Below are positions 23,701-32,110 of a stretch of DNA of 64,000 nucleotides, in pieces (the first letter of the stretch is position 1; every line of letters begins with the position of its first letter). The position numbers and the translations under genes were made by a program. The DNA is taken from positions 1 through 64,000 of the forward strand of contig ONTT01000001.1 of the NCBI GenBank assembly GCA_900320865.1. Direction: 5' to 3'. The DNA comes from an uncultured Bacteroidales bacterium (lineage in GTDB: Bacteria; Bacteroidota; Bacteroidia; Bacteroidales; Paludibacteraceae). The notes under the pieces were generated by a model that saw only the letters and a list, made by a program, of their open reading frames with translations, had not been told where the DNA came from and did not search any database.

Positions 23701-24867
23701 ATGTCCGAATATAAATATCCGATAGTAAAATCATTTGTCACGGAACTTCAACGCATCTTCCGGGACCCGGGTGTGGTCGTCATTTTTATTGTCGCCACGC
23801 TGGCGTATCCGTTGATTTACAAGGCGCTCTATTGGAATGAGCAGATCAACGATGTACCGGTTGCGGTAGTCGATTTGAGCAATTCGCCTCAGAGTCGCGA
23901 GTTTCTGCATCGATGGAACGCCTCGCCGGATATTAAACTCACGCATACCTGCTCCTCCATGGCGGAGGCGGAGCAGCTGCTGCGTGACCAGAAGGTACAC
24001 GGTATCATCTATTTCCCGCGTGACTTCGCCAAGCAGTTGGCGGACCCGCTTGGACAAGCGCATATATCGCTTTTCTGTGATATGTCGTCGTTCCTCTATA
24101 TGAAGGCGATCTATCTCTCCTGCAACCAAGTCATGCTGGAGTCCATGCGTAATATCCAGATCGACCGCTACGAACAGATGGGTATGGATAAGGAGTTCGC
24201 TTGGTCGCTTGTGCAGGACGCCCCGTATCATGAGACGGCGCTCTTCACGCCCACCGGCGGTTACGGTTCTTTCCTCATCCCGGCTGTACTGGTGCTGATC
24301 CTGCATCAGACCCTTTTCTTCGGTATCTGTATGCTTGGCGGAACTGCCAGAGAAGAGAATGAAGAAAGTTATACTTTTACTTCGCTCATCGGGCGCGCAG
24401 GCGCGTGCTTCCTTACATATTTCGGTTTGGCGGCAATCCTGCTGGGCTTCTTCCCGCGGCTCTTCGGAATCCCGCACATAGGCGCAATAGGCGATATTCT
24501 GCTGCTGATAGTGCCCTATCTGCTGGCGATCATTTTCTTCTCGCTCTGCGTCTCGGTCTTCATCCGGAACCGCGAATCGGGGCTGGTACTGCTGATCTCT
24601 ACATCGCTGATTTTCCTCTTCATGGCAGGTATCTCTTGGCCGAAAGAGATGATCCCGCAGGCTTGGCGATGGGTGGCAGCCTGCATCCCTTATACATGGG
24701 GAGCGCACGCGTTCATTCATGTCAACTCGATGGGTGCGACGCTCTCTCAAGTGACGCGTGAGTTCATCGCGCTATGGGTGCTCACCGGAGCGTACGGTGT
24801 AATGGCGTGTGTGTTGTTTTATATCAGGAAAGAGCGTGAAGCTCTAAGACAAAAGAAAGAGTGCTGA
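23701..24867 (+). CDS. ABC-2 type permease, second subunit
   Basis: A 388-residue paralogue of the preceding gene with the same plan: a membrane helix at about 22-40, a periplasmic domain with the recurrent VPVAVVDLSNSPQSR motif (the first permease has MPVAVVDLDQTSISR), and five C-terminal helices. The two probably form a heterodimeric pore. The stop codon falls within the stem-loop of the operon terminator. Substrates of such Bacteroidales exporters are mostly unknown; drugs, lipids or siderophores are possible. Confidence 0.87.
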   Translation: MSEYKYPIVKSFVTELQRIFRDPGVVVIFIVATLAYPLIYKALYWNEQINDVPVAVVDLSNSPQSREFLHRWNASPDIKLTHTCSSMAEAEQLLRDQKVHGIIYFPRDFAKQLADPLGQAHISLFCDMSSFLYMKAIYLSCNQVMLESMRNIQIDRYEQMGMDKEFAWSLVQDAPYHETALFTPTGGYGSFLIPAVLVLILHQTLFFGICMLGGTAREENEESYTFTSLIGRAGACFLTYFGLAAILLGFFPRLFGIPHIGAIGDILLLIVPYLLAIIFFSLCVSVFIRNRESGLVLLISTSLIFLFMAGISWPKEMIPQAWRWVAACIPYTWGAHAFIHVNSMGATLSQVTREFIALWVLTGAYGVMACVLFYIRKEREALRQKKEC

Positions 24868-24882
24868 TGCGCTCTTTCTTTT
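24852..24882 (+). terminator. Rho-independent terminator overlapping the permease stop
   Basis: AAAGAAAGAGTGC pairs with GCGCTCTTTCTTT around the TGA stop codon, followed by T residues. It ends the efflux operon. Confidence 0.75.
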
Positions 24883-24888
24883 GGTGAG

Positions 24889-24937
24889 GGGTTACGGGTT
24901 ATGGGTTACGGGTTATGGGTTACGGGTTACGGGTTTA
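24889..24937 (+). repeat. Seven GGGTTAY heptamers, possible G-quadruplex
   Basis: GGGTTAC/GGGTTAT alternate for seven units, the last being GGGTTTA. The seven GGG runs on the plus strand are separated by 4-nt loops, as in telomere-like quadruplex sequences. It lies just behind the efflux terminator and before the next promoter. It is also the G-rich member of the heptamer family in this window. Confidence 0.9.
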
Positions 24938-24980
24938 GGCACCGGATGTTATCCAGACACTATGAAAAAATCCCCCAAAA

Positions 24981-25012
24981 TTTGCATATAAAAAAAAAAA
25001 ACATTACTTTTG
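24981..25012 (+). promoter_or_regulatory. Promoter of the cysteine operon
   Basis: TTTG at 24981-24984, 20 nt, TACTTTTG at 25005-25012; ATG 18 nt later at 25031. Confidence 0.75.
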
Positions 25013-25030
25013 CAGCCTGATTTGTTAGAT

Positions 25031-25492
25031 ATGACAGAACAAGAGATTGAAATACGGGCGCAGCGCGCTACTGAGTTATTCAAACAGGGGTTTAACTGCT
25101 CGCAAGCGGTCTTCACTTCCTGTGCGGATTTATATGGTATTACGGACGAACAGTTGGCGCTTCGTCTTTCCGCTTCTTTCGGAGGCGGGATAGGTCGCAT
25201 GCGGCTCGTTTGCGGAGCTGCGAGCGGTATGTTTCTTTTAGCCGGACTGCAGAACGGTTCATCCACTCCGCACGATAACGAAGGCAAGATGGCCAACTAT
25301 GCGTACGTGCAGCAGTTGGCCGGAGAATTCAAAGGCAAATACGGCAGTTTGATCTGTGCCGAATTGTTGGGCCTCGCGCCGAAAGGATCTATTGATCCTC
25401 GTCCGGCGGAGAGAACTCCTGAGTATTATGAGAAACGTCCATGTAGCGAGATGATTGCTGAGGCCGTTCGCATTTATTTGAGAAGTTTATGA
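25031..25492 (+). CDS. C_GCAxxG_C_C family redox-type protein
   Basis: A 153-residue cytoplasmic protein with spaced Cys residues: FNCSQAVFTSC, RLVCGAASG, ICAEL and RPCSEM, the pattern that names the family. These proteins are thought to be redox-active or metal-binding, but the reaction is not established. The ATG at 25031 is chosen because an earlier TTG overlaps the promoter. It overlaps cysK by 4 nt and heads the cysteine operon, which suggests a role in sulfur or thiol chemistry; that is inference. Confidence 0.83.
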   Translation: MTEQEIEIRAQRATELFKQGFNCSQAVFTSCADLYGITDEQLALRLSASFGGGIGRMRLVCGAASGMFLLAGLQNGSSTPHDNEGKMANYAYVQQLAGEFKGKYGSLICAELLGLAPKGSIDPRPAERTPEYYEKRPCSEMIAEAVRIYLRSL

Positions 25493-26376
25493 TCGTTAAA
25501 AATCTGATAGAGCTAATCGGCAAGACCCCGATGTTGGAAGTACAACCGGGTCTGCTGTTGAAGTTAGAGCGTTTCAATCCCGGTGGATCGGTAAAGGACC
25601 GTACGGCTCTTTCGATGATAGAGGATGCCGAAAAACGCGGTGTTTTACAACCGGGCGGAACGATCATCGAACCCACTTCCGGCAATACCGGTGTGGGTTT
25701 GGCATGGATCGGTAAACTGAAGGGCTATCGTGTGATATTAACCATGCCCGAGACCATGTCGGTGGAGCGTCGAAACCTCTTGGCTACCTATGGTGCAGAA
25801 CTTGTTCTGACACCCGGAGCAGAAGGAATGAAAGGGGCGATAGCGAAGGCTGAAGCCATGCAGCGCGAGACGCCGAACAGTATTATCTTAGGCCAGTTTG
25901 TGAACCCTGCGAACCCTGCCGTTCACTATGCTACGACAGGTCAGGAGATTTGGGAAGATACGAATGGTCAAGTGGATGTCTTCATTGCCGGAGTGGGTAC
26001 AGGAGGAACCATCAGTGGAGTAGGTCGTGCATTGAAGGAGAAGAATATGCTGGTCGAGGTCATCGCCGTTGAGCCTGCTTCTTCTCCCGTCTTATCCGGA
26101 GGGAAAGCGGGTGCGCATAAGATACAAGGAATAGGTGCGGGATTTGTGCCTGAGACCTATCAAGCCGCTTTTGTGGATCGCGTGATGACTATCACGAACG
26201 AAGATGCCATGGAAGCTGCGCGGGCATTGGCAAAAGAGCAGGGCCTGTTGGTTGGTATCTCGAGCGGTGCGGCCTATGCTGCGGCTTGCCAGTTGATGCA
26301 ACAACCCGACTATAAAGACAAGACCATCGTAGTATTGTTACCCGATACAGGCGAACGCTATTTAAGTGTATTATGA
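25489..26376 (+). CDS. cysK: Cysteine synthase A
   Basis: A 295-residue PLP enzyme: ELIGKTPM at the start, the PLP lysine in NPGGSVKDR, the substrate loop EPTSGNTG, the phosphate-binding GVGTGGTISG and the C-terminal ISSGAAYAA. It makes cysteine from O-acetylserine and sulfide. It is a few residues shorter than typical CysK (about 310). Both ends overlap neighbours by 4 nt (ATGA), so the three genes are tightly coupled and the acetylserine donor is made by the next gene. Confidence 0.95.
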   Translation: MIVKNLIELIGKTPMLEVQPGLLLKLERFNPGGSVKDRTALSMIEDAEKRGVLQPGGTIIEPTSGNTGVGLAWIGKLKGYRVILTMPETMSVERRNLLATYGAELVLTPGAEGMKGAIAKAEAMQRETPNSIILGQFVNPANPAVHYATTGQEIWEDTNGQVDVFIAGVGTGGTISGVGRALKEKNMLVEVIAVEPASSPVLSGGKAGAHKIQGIGAGFVPETYQAAFVDRVMTITNEDAMEAARALAKEQGLLVGISSGAAYAAACQLMQQPDYKDKTIVVLLPDTGERYLSVL

Positions 26377-27059
26377 CGAAAATACCCACTATTAATCAGT
26401 TAAAGCAATTAGTAGCGCACTTGCAGGGTGTGATCTTCCCGGAGTATTTTCCGAAGGTAGAAGCACCGCAAGATCTCTGTTTGCCGGATGCTTTCTGGGC
26501 AGAAATACCGGCCATCGCACGGCTTGTGAATACGGATGTAGATGCGGTGTTGCATAACGACCCGGCTGTAACGGATCGCGGAGAAGTGATTCTTTCGTAT
26601 CCGCTTACTTTTGCTATGGTACATTACCGTGCTGCGCACGTGTTGTACCACCTTGGTGTTCCGCGTATTCCGCGTATGTTAACCGAGTTGGCGCACAGCC
26701 GTACGGGTATTGATATTCACCCCGCGGCTACCATCGGTGATTATTTCTGTATTGACCATGGTACGGGGGTTGTCATTGGCGAGACTACTATCATCGGTTC
26801 GCATGTGGTGCTCTATCAAGGTGTGACGTTAGGAGCGAAGAATTTTGAATATGATGAACAGGGACGACCGATTGATATCCCTCGTCACCCGATCTTAGAG
26901 GACCGTGTGACGGTCTATTCGAACACTTCTATCTTGGGGCGTGTAACTATCGGTCATGACACCGTAATAGGCGGTAACGTCTGGCTTACCCAAGATGTCC
27001 CTGCCAACTCCATCGTCCTCCAATCGAATCCTGAAATTAGGATAAAAAATAAATCATAA
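26373..27059 (+). CDS. cysE: Serine O-acetyltransferase
   Basis: A 228-residue protein with an N-terminal helical domain and a C-terminal left-handed beta helix made of hexapeptide repeats (IDIHPAATIGDYFCIDHG, VVIGETTIIGSHVVLYQGV, NTSILGRVTIGHDTVIGGN). The catalytic His lies in the HPAA/DHGTG segments. It acetylates serine for cysteine synthesis. It overlaps cysK by 4 nt. After its stop comes a short gap carrying a 12-bp direct repeat and the second dispersed 26-bp repeat. Confidence 0.93.
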   Translation: MTKIPTINQLKQLVAHLQGVIFPEYFPKVEAPQDLCLPDAFWAEIPAIARLVNTDVDAVLHNDPAVTDRGEVILSYPLTFAMVHYRAAHVLYHLGVPRIPRMLTELAHSRTGIDIHPAATIGDYFCIDHGTGVVIGETTIIGSHVVLYQGVTLGAKNFEYDEQGRPIDIPRHPILEDRVTVYSNTSILGRVTIGHDTVIGGNVWLTQDVPANSIVLQSNPEIRIKNKS

Positions 27060-27118
27060 ATTTGAGAATTAGCTTGCTAATAATCGTTCGAGCAAAGCGA
27101 GATAAGAAATCATAAATT
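27051..27118. repeat. 12-bp direct repeats flanking a 44-bp insert
   Basis: AAATCATAAATT occurs at 27051-27062 and 27107-27118. The 44 bp between hold ATTAG-CTTG-CTAAT and the second 26-bp dispersed repeat (27083-27108, inverted relative to 18577-18602). The arrangement resembles a small insertion with target duplication. The first copy overlaps the last codons and stop of cysE. Confidence 0.7.
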
Positions 27119-27124
27119 AAAAAT

Positions 27125-28480
27125 ATGAAATATTTTTTAGCAATCATAGGCGGAGGTCCTGCGGGCTATACAGCAGCAGAGAAGGCCTCGAAAGCCGGTA
27201 AAGATGTGGTGCTCTTCGAGCAAAACGCTGTAGGAGGTACGTGTCTGAATGTAGGCTGTATTCCTACCAAATCGCTCTTGTATGGCGCGAAGCAGTATTA
27301 TAATGCGACGCACGCACAGAAATACGGTGTAACAGCCGAGAACGTAGCCTTTGATTTTGCGGCTATGCAGAAGCGCAAGACGATCGTGGTGCGCAAACTG
27401 GTAGCCGGTATTAAACAGCGTCTGAATAACGAACACTGTACGTTGGTCAGCGGAGCTGCAGCAGTAGTAAGTCGTACGGACGAACTCGTGACCGTTTCCT
27501 GCAACGGCGAGACTTACGAAGCCGAGAATCTTTTGATTTGTACGGGTTCGACGAACTTCGTTCCTCCTATTCCGGGTATCAAAGAGAATGAGTCTGTGTG
27601 GGACAGTACAGATGCCTTGGCGGCCACAGAACTGCCGAAATCGATTATCATCGTCGGAGGCGGTGTGATCGGTATGGAGTTTGCAACGCTGTACCATGAA
27701 TTAGGGGTGCCTGTAACGGTTATCGAAGCCATGCCGACTATCTTGCCGAATCTGGACCAAGACATAGTAAATGTGCTGTTAGAGAAATACAAAAAAGCAG
27801 GAATTAACATCTTGACCAGTACAAAAGTAGAGTCCATCGAAGGCGGGAAAGTAAATGTCAAATCGCAAATTTCCAATGACCAATTACAAATATCCGCAGA
27901 GCGGATCTTGGTTTCAGTAGGTCGTAGAGCGAACCTCCAAGGTCTCGAAGCATTGAATGATCTGGAGTTAAATCGCGGAGCGATTATTGTGGATGAATTC
28001 ATGAAGACGAACCTTCCGAATGTCTATGCCTGCGGTGATGTGACGGGTAAGATCATGTTGGCCCATGTAGCAGCCCGGCAGGCGGAAGTGATGGTTGGTC
28101 GTCTGTTGAAACAGATTCCGCTGCAGCGTATCGCTTATAATGCCATACCGTCGGTCGTTTATACCAATCCTGAGATAGCGTCTGTAGGTATCACTGAGCA
28201 GCAGGCTGCGGAACTGAATATCGAGGCCGAAGTGCGTCAACTGCCGATGACATTCAGTGGTCGATTTATGGCGGAGAACGAAGGTGAGACGGGTCTATGC
28301 AAACTGGTGTTAGATACCAAGAAACAGACCATTTTAGGTGTGCATTGTATCGGTAACCCGTGTTCGGAATTCATTGCCGCGGCTTCTTTTGCGGTGCGCA
28401 TGGGCTATACGACAGCCGAGTTCGAACAGGTTGTCTTCCCGCATCCTACGGTAAGTGAAATTCTGCATGAGATAATATAA
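27125..28480 (+). CDS. lpdA: Dihydrolipoyl dehydrogenase
   Basis: A 451-residue flavoprotein disulfide oxidoreductase: FAD-binding IIGGGPAGYTAAEKA, redox-active disulfide in GGTCLNVGCIPTK, NAD-binding IVGGGVIGMEFA, ACGDVTG, and the C-terminal His-Glu pair in HPTVSEILHE. It reoxidises lipoyl groups of 2-oxo acid dehydrogenases or the glycine cleavage system; no such subunits are encoded nearby. A heptamer repeat at 27850-27891 encodes the KVNVKSQISNDQLQIS stretch in the NAD domain, an unusual insert for the family. Confidence 0.93.
   Translation: MKYFLAIIGGGPAGYTAAEKASKAGKDVVLFEQNAVGGTCLNVGCIPTKSLLYGAKQYYNATHAQKYGVTAENVAFDFAAMQKRKTIVVRKLVAGIKQRLNNEHCTLVSGAAAVVSRTDELVTVSCNGETYEAENLLICTGSTNFVPPIPGIKENESVWDSTDALAATELPKSIIIVGGGVIGMEFATLYHELGVPVTVIEAMPTILPNLDQDIVNVLLEKYKKAGINILTSTKVESIEGGKVNVKSQISNDQLQISAERILVSVGRRANLQGLEALNDLELNRGAIIVDEFMKTNLPNVYACGDVTGKIMLAHVAARQAEVMVGRLLKQIPLQRIAYNAIPSVVYTNPEIASVGITEQQAAELNIEAEVRQLPMTFSGRFMAENEGETGLCKLVLDTKKQTILGVHCIGNPCSEFIAAASFAVRMGYTTAEFEQVVFPHPTVSEILHEII
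27850..27891. repeat. Heptamer repeat inside lpdA, six units
   Basis: AGTAAAT, GTCAAAT, CGCAAAT, TTCCAAT, GACCAAT, TACAAAT: 42 bp, so the frame is kept. The units share a C/A-AAT ending. Confidence 0.75.
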
Positions 28481-28498
28481 AAATCATCTATTTTTACT

Positions 28499-28533
28499 AA
28501 AAACGGCGAAATTGCAAAGATTTTGCCGTTTTT
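28499..28533 (+). terminator. Rho-independent terminator
   Basis: AAAAACGGC pairs with GCCGTTTTT around a 17-nt loop; the T tract contributes to the next promoter's upstream box. Confidence 0.7.
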
Positions 28534-28534
28534 A

Positions 28535-28566
28535 TTTGCATAAATGCAAAAAAAGCCGTAAATTTG
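28535..28566 (+). promoter_or_regulatory. Promoter of the nuclease pair
   Basis: TTTG at 28535-28538, 20 nt, TAAATTTG at 28559-28566, directly behind the lpdA terminator. The leader to ATG 28623 is about 50 nt. Confidence 0.7.
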
Positions 28567-28622
28567 CGAACTTTTTTGCAAGTTGAATAGTAGAAGCACA
28601 ATTAATGAAAAATTTTAATATT

Positions 28623-30395
28623 ATGAAAAAACATTTTATCTCTTTCCTGATGTTGGTGTTCGCAGCGCAAATGCTGTGGGCAGCATCAGTGACAAAACCA
28701 GAACAGATTCCTGCGTATTGGTCTTCTGCGGACGGTAAATCCGGTAAAGAACTATGGACCGCTGTAAGTGCTCAAACGAATGCGGGCTATTCGTCCATCG
28801 GTTACAAAGGTCTTTATACTGCTTATTTGAAGACTGATGTTTATCCGGCCGGACATCCGAAAGCCGGTAAAATATGGGATATGTATGGAGAGTGTGCCTT
28901 CGAAAAATCGAATACCTGCGGTAGCTACAGCGGTGTATGCGATTGTTATAACCGCGAGCACTCGATCCCTCAATCCTGGTGGGGAGGAGGAACAAACGGT
29001 ATAGGAAACGATATCTTCCATGTGTTACCTACTGATGGAAAAGTGAACGGTGTGCGCTCGAACTACGAATACGGCATAGTGAACGGAGGTACCAATTGGG
29101 TAGGGAATAAGTTCGGTTCAGCCGGCAGTTGGTCCACGGATAAGAAAACCATCGCTTCTTCTGCCGGAGAGGTGATTAATGGTAGTGGCAGTGTATTCGA
29201 GCCCAAACCGGAATACAAAGGTGATATCGCTCGTGGTCTGATGGGAACCATCATTAAATGGCAACAATCGAACTTGACCACCGGTAATAACTTCTTTACG
29301 GGTGTTTATACCGCGCAGCAGAACTTCGGCTTGACGAAGAAAGCCGTTGTACTACTGATGAAATGGCACCGTGAGGATCCGGTTTCGCAAAAGGAGATAG
29401 ACCGTAATAACGGTATTCAAGAGACGCAGGGTAACCGCAACCCCTTCATTGACTATCCGTATCTGGCGGAGTATATCTGGGGTGAGCATGCGGGTGAGAC
29501 GATCGATATGGACCTGTTGATGCCGAGTACCGACCCGGATTTTGTTCCCGGGGTAAGCGATGGTTCGCGCACCTATGTGCCGCCCACGCCGAAGAATATG
29601 TACGGTGTGACCTGGTCGATTAACGGAGAAGTAGCGTATGTGGATTCTATCGGTGAGGAGTGTCCGATTACGGCCTTACCGGCTACGCCTACTTCATGTT
29701 CTACGGAGAGCAATATCTATATGGGTTGGACCAACGCGCCTATCGATAGTACAGAAGCTGAGGCTCCGGCTGTGCTCTATACGCAAGCGAAAGACTTCCC
29801 TGCAGTAACGCAGGATGTAACGTACTACGCTGTCTTTGCGAAAGAAGAGACCGGTAGTTCCGCTCCGGCTACCTATATCTATGATGCCGATCATCAGACA
29901 GGCTGGACCAATACGGCGGCCGATAAAGGATCCTATTGGCTCTTAGACCAAGGTAAAGAACTTGTTTCTCCGGCTATTGACCTGGCGGGCTTGGAGTCCA
30001 TCACGGTCAAGATGCGTACCTATGGCGGTACTCAATATGACCTGTTGGATGTATATGAAGAGTCCGGCAAACTGGTTTCGATCGAAGCTACCAGCGGCAG
30101 TACGATGACTGAATATACCTGGACTAACAACCTCTATATCGCGGGAACTTCGACCTTGACGTTCTCCACCAATTATGGTGCGAACAAAGGTATCGGTTTC
30201 TCGAGTGTAGTGATTAATGCCACCGGTTCGGGTACTATTTATACCCGTTATATCACGTCCTGTCAAGGTACCACAGAATTCATTGATCCGATACCCGAAC
30301 CGGATCATATTGCTCGCAAGATTATCATCGGCGGACAGATATATATCGTTCGTGACGCTCAAATCTTCACCATTCAAGGTCAACGCGTTAAATGA
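28623..30395 (+). CDS. Secreted endonuclease I family protein
   Basis: A 590-residue protein with a signal peptide (hydrophobic 5-19, cleavage after LWA). Residues about 35-290 match the EndA/NucM endonuclease I family: CDCYNREHSIPQSWW with the catalytic His, then NDIFHVLPTDGKVNGVRSN and RNPFIDYP. Behind it is a beta module with GWTNAPIDSTEAEAPA, resembling InlB-B/Flg_new repeats, then a further beta domain and a C-terminal tail (IIIGGQIYIVRD, IFTIQGQRVK). It would degrade extracellular DNA or RNA. The start at 28623 fits the signal peptide; an earlier ATG at 28605 is possible. It overlaps the next gene by 4 nt. Confidence 0.85.
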   Translation: MKKHFISFLMLVFAAQMLWAASVTKPEQIPAYWSSADGKSGKELWTAVSAQTNAGYSSIGYKGLYTAYLKTDVYPAGHPKAGKIWDMYGECAFEKSNTCGSYSGVCDCYNREHSIPQSWWGGGTNGIGNDIFHVLPTDGKVNGVRSNYEYGIVNGGTNWVGNKFGSAGSWSTDKKTIASSAGEVINGSGSVFEPKPEYKGDIARGLMGTIIKWQQSNLTTGNNFFTGVYTAQQNFGLTKKAVVLLMKWHREDPVSQKEIDRNNGIQETQGNRNPFIDYPYLAEYIWGEHAGETIDMDLLMPSTDPDFVPGVSDGSRTYVPPTPKNMYGVTWSINGEVAYVDSIGEECPITALPATPTSCSTESNIYMGWTNAPIDSTEAEAPAVLYTQAKDFPAVTQDVTYYAVFAKEETGSSAPATYIYDADHQTGWTNTAADKGSYWLLDQGKELVSPAIDLAGLESITVKMRTYGGTQYDLLDVYEESGKLVSIEATSGSTMTEYTWTNNLYIAGTSTLTFSTNYGANKGIGFSSVVINATGSGTIYTRYITSCQGTTEFIDPIPEPDHIARKIIIGGQIYIVRDAQIFTIQGQRVK

Positions 30396-32101
30396 TAGGA
30401 AACATGTCGAAAATAAAATCTATTCTCTTACTTGCGCTTCTTTGGTTTGCACAAATAAGTTATGCGAACGTCATCACCGGCAAAGCGGCTATACCGGACG
30501 GCTATTATGATGGCGTGAGCGGGAAAAAGGGAGCGGATAACATCCTTAATGCCCTTAACACCTGTATCTCCAAAGACTATAACGAGATCTCGTATAAGGG
30601 TCTCGAACCGCATTATCTGAGTACCGATTTCTATTCCGATACTCTTTGGGATATGTATTCCACGTGCCATTTCGTCTATGAGGACGCCAATAAGGCGCAG
30701 AAGCAGGTGTGTGACGGATGGAACAAGGAGCATGTCTGCTGCCAGTCGTGGCTGGGTTCCGGGCCGATGGTCTCTGATCTGTTCAATGTCTATCCGACGG
30801 ACGCCCGTGTGAACAACTTGCGCTCGAACTACCCGTATGGTGTTGTGGGAACCAACAAAGGTATCTCCGGTGACCCGGATCATCACGCGCTCGGCAAACT
30901 CGGCACATCGGCTGTCTCCGGCTATTCCGGCACCTGCTACGAACCCGACGACCGTTATAAGGGTGACTTCGCGCGTACGTTCTTTTATATGGTGGCGCGC
31001 TATCGCGATAAGATTCTCAACTCCGGCGATGGGGCGAAGATGTTCTCTTCCAACCCGACAAACCTCACCGCCTATAGCCTCGCTTTCCTGCTCGAATGGC
31101 ATCGCAACGACCCGGTCTCCGAGAAAGAGATAGACCGTAACCAAGCCGTCTATGGGGAGCAGAACAACCGTAATCCCTTCATCGATTACCCTGACCTCGT
31201 GGAGTATATATGGGGTACGAAAAAGAACCAGCAGGTGGACCTCTCGACCATGACGCCAACCTGCGACGGAGGCGGACAAGACCCCGCAGGAAAGGTGAAG
31301 TATGGTGTAAGTTGGTCGGTGAACGGAGTCATTCTCTCTGTGGATTCTATCGTAGAGAACAAAGCCATTCAAACGCTTTCTGAAACTCCTGAGTCATGCT
31401 CGTCAAACAGCAATGTCTTTGTCGGATGGACGGACGCGCCTATTGATGGAATAGCGGGTGAAGCGCCGGCTATCCTCTATCGTGAACCCTCTGATTTTCC
31501 GCCTGTAACGGCTGACGTGACGTACTACGCCGTCTTTGCGCACGCAGAGACTATCGACCAAGGAAAAGTGGAGAGCACCGAGTCGGTGAACATGAAAGCG
31601 CAAGGTTTCTCCAACGGACAAGAGGTGACCTCTATCACGAAAGGGGATGTCACTCTCACGTTCGGAAAAGGAACAGCAGGCTCCAATGTGCCGAAGTATT
31701 ATAATACCGGCGAAGCCGTGCGTTGCTATCCGGGTAACACCATGATGGTGAGCGCAGAGTCAATAACCAAGATTGTCTTTACCTTCGGTTCCGGCGATTC
31801 CAGTAACGCGATAAGTGTCAACACCGGCACGCTGAGCGGTAGTACCTGGACCGGAGACGCAGACCAGGTAGTCTTCTCCGTAGGAGGTTCCAGCGGTCAC
31901 CGGCGTATAGCGCAAGTCGATGTCACCATGAACGGTTCCGGTGCGCAAACGGTTTATTCCGATTTCCTCACTTCCTGTGCCGCTACGGATATCGAGAATC
32001 ACGAAACACCAATCACCAATAGTAAATTATTGATCGACGGTCGTCTATACATTGAAGTGAACGGACAGATCTTTAATATTACCGGACAAAGAATCAAATA
32101 A
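30392..32101 (+). CDS. Secreted endonuclease I family protein, paralogue
   Basis: A 569-residue paralogue of the preceding nuclease. The catalytic block reads CDGWNKEHVCCQSWLG and NVYPTDARVNNLRSN, then RNPFIDYP. It has the same beta module (GWTDAPIDGIAGEAPA) and a matching tail (LLIDGRLYIEVNG, IFNITGQRIK), but a different domain before the tail. The start overlaps the previous stop (ATGA); ATG at 30404 is an alternative that gives the signal peptide MSKIKSILLLALLWFA. The two probably arose by duplication. The shared tails may be a sorting or anchoring signal; they do not match the canonical type IX CTD that I know. Confidence 0.83.
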   Translation: MIGNMSKIKSILLLALLWFAQISYANVITGKAAIPDGYYDGVSGKKGADNILNALNTCISKDYNEISYKGLEPHYLSTDFYSDTLWDMYSTCHFVYEDANKAQKQVCDGWNKEHVCCQSWLGSGPMVSDLFNVYPTDARVNNLRSNYPYGVVGTNKGISGDPDHHALGKLGTSAVSGYSGTCYEPDDRYKGDFARTFFYMVARYRDKILNSGDGAKMFSSNPTNLTAYSLAFLLEWHRNDPVSEKEIDRNQAVYGEQNNRNPFIDYPDLVEYIWGTKKNQQVDLSTMTPTCDGGGQDPAGKVKYGVSWSVNGVILSVDSIVENKAIQTLSETPESCSSNSNVFVGWTDAPIDGIAGEAPAILYREPSDFPPVTADVTYYAVFAHAETIDQGKVESTESVNMKAQGFSNGQEVTSITKGDVTLTFGKGTAGSNVPKYYNTGEAVRCYPGNTMMVSAESITKIVFTFGSGDSSNAISVNTGTLSGSTWTGDADQVVFSVGGSSGHRRIAQVDVTMNGSGAQTVYSDFLTSCAATDIENHETPITNSKLLIDGRLYIEVNGQIFNITGQRIK

Positions 32102-32110
32102 TAGTTATCG

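Noticed and set aside
22705..24750. Long antisense ORFs opposite the two ABC-2 permeases
   Set aside because: Arg/His/Asp-rich products typical of antisense reading of membrane-protein genes.
24889..24937. GGGTTAY array as a CRISPR or phage end
   Set aside because: Seven-base units without spacers; no phage genes nearby.
28623..32101. Tails of the nucleases as canonical type IX sorting domains
   Set aside because: They do not show the CTD pattern known to me; left as an open question.
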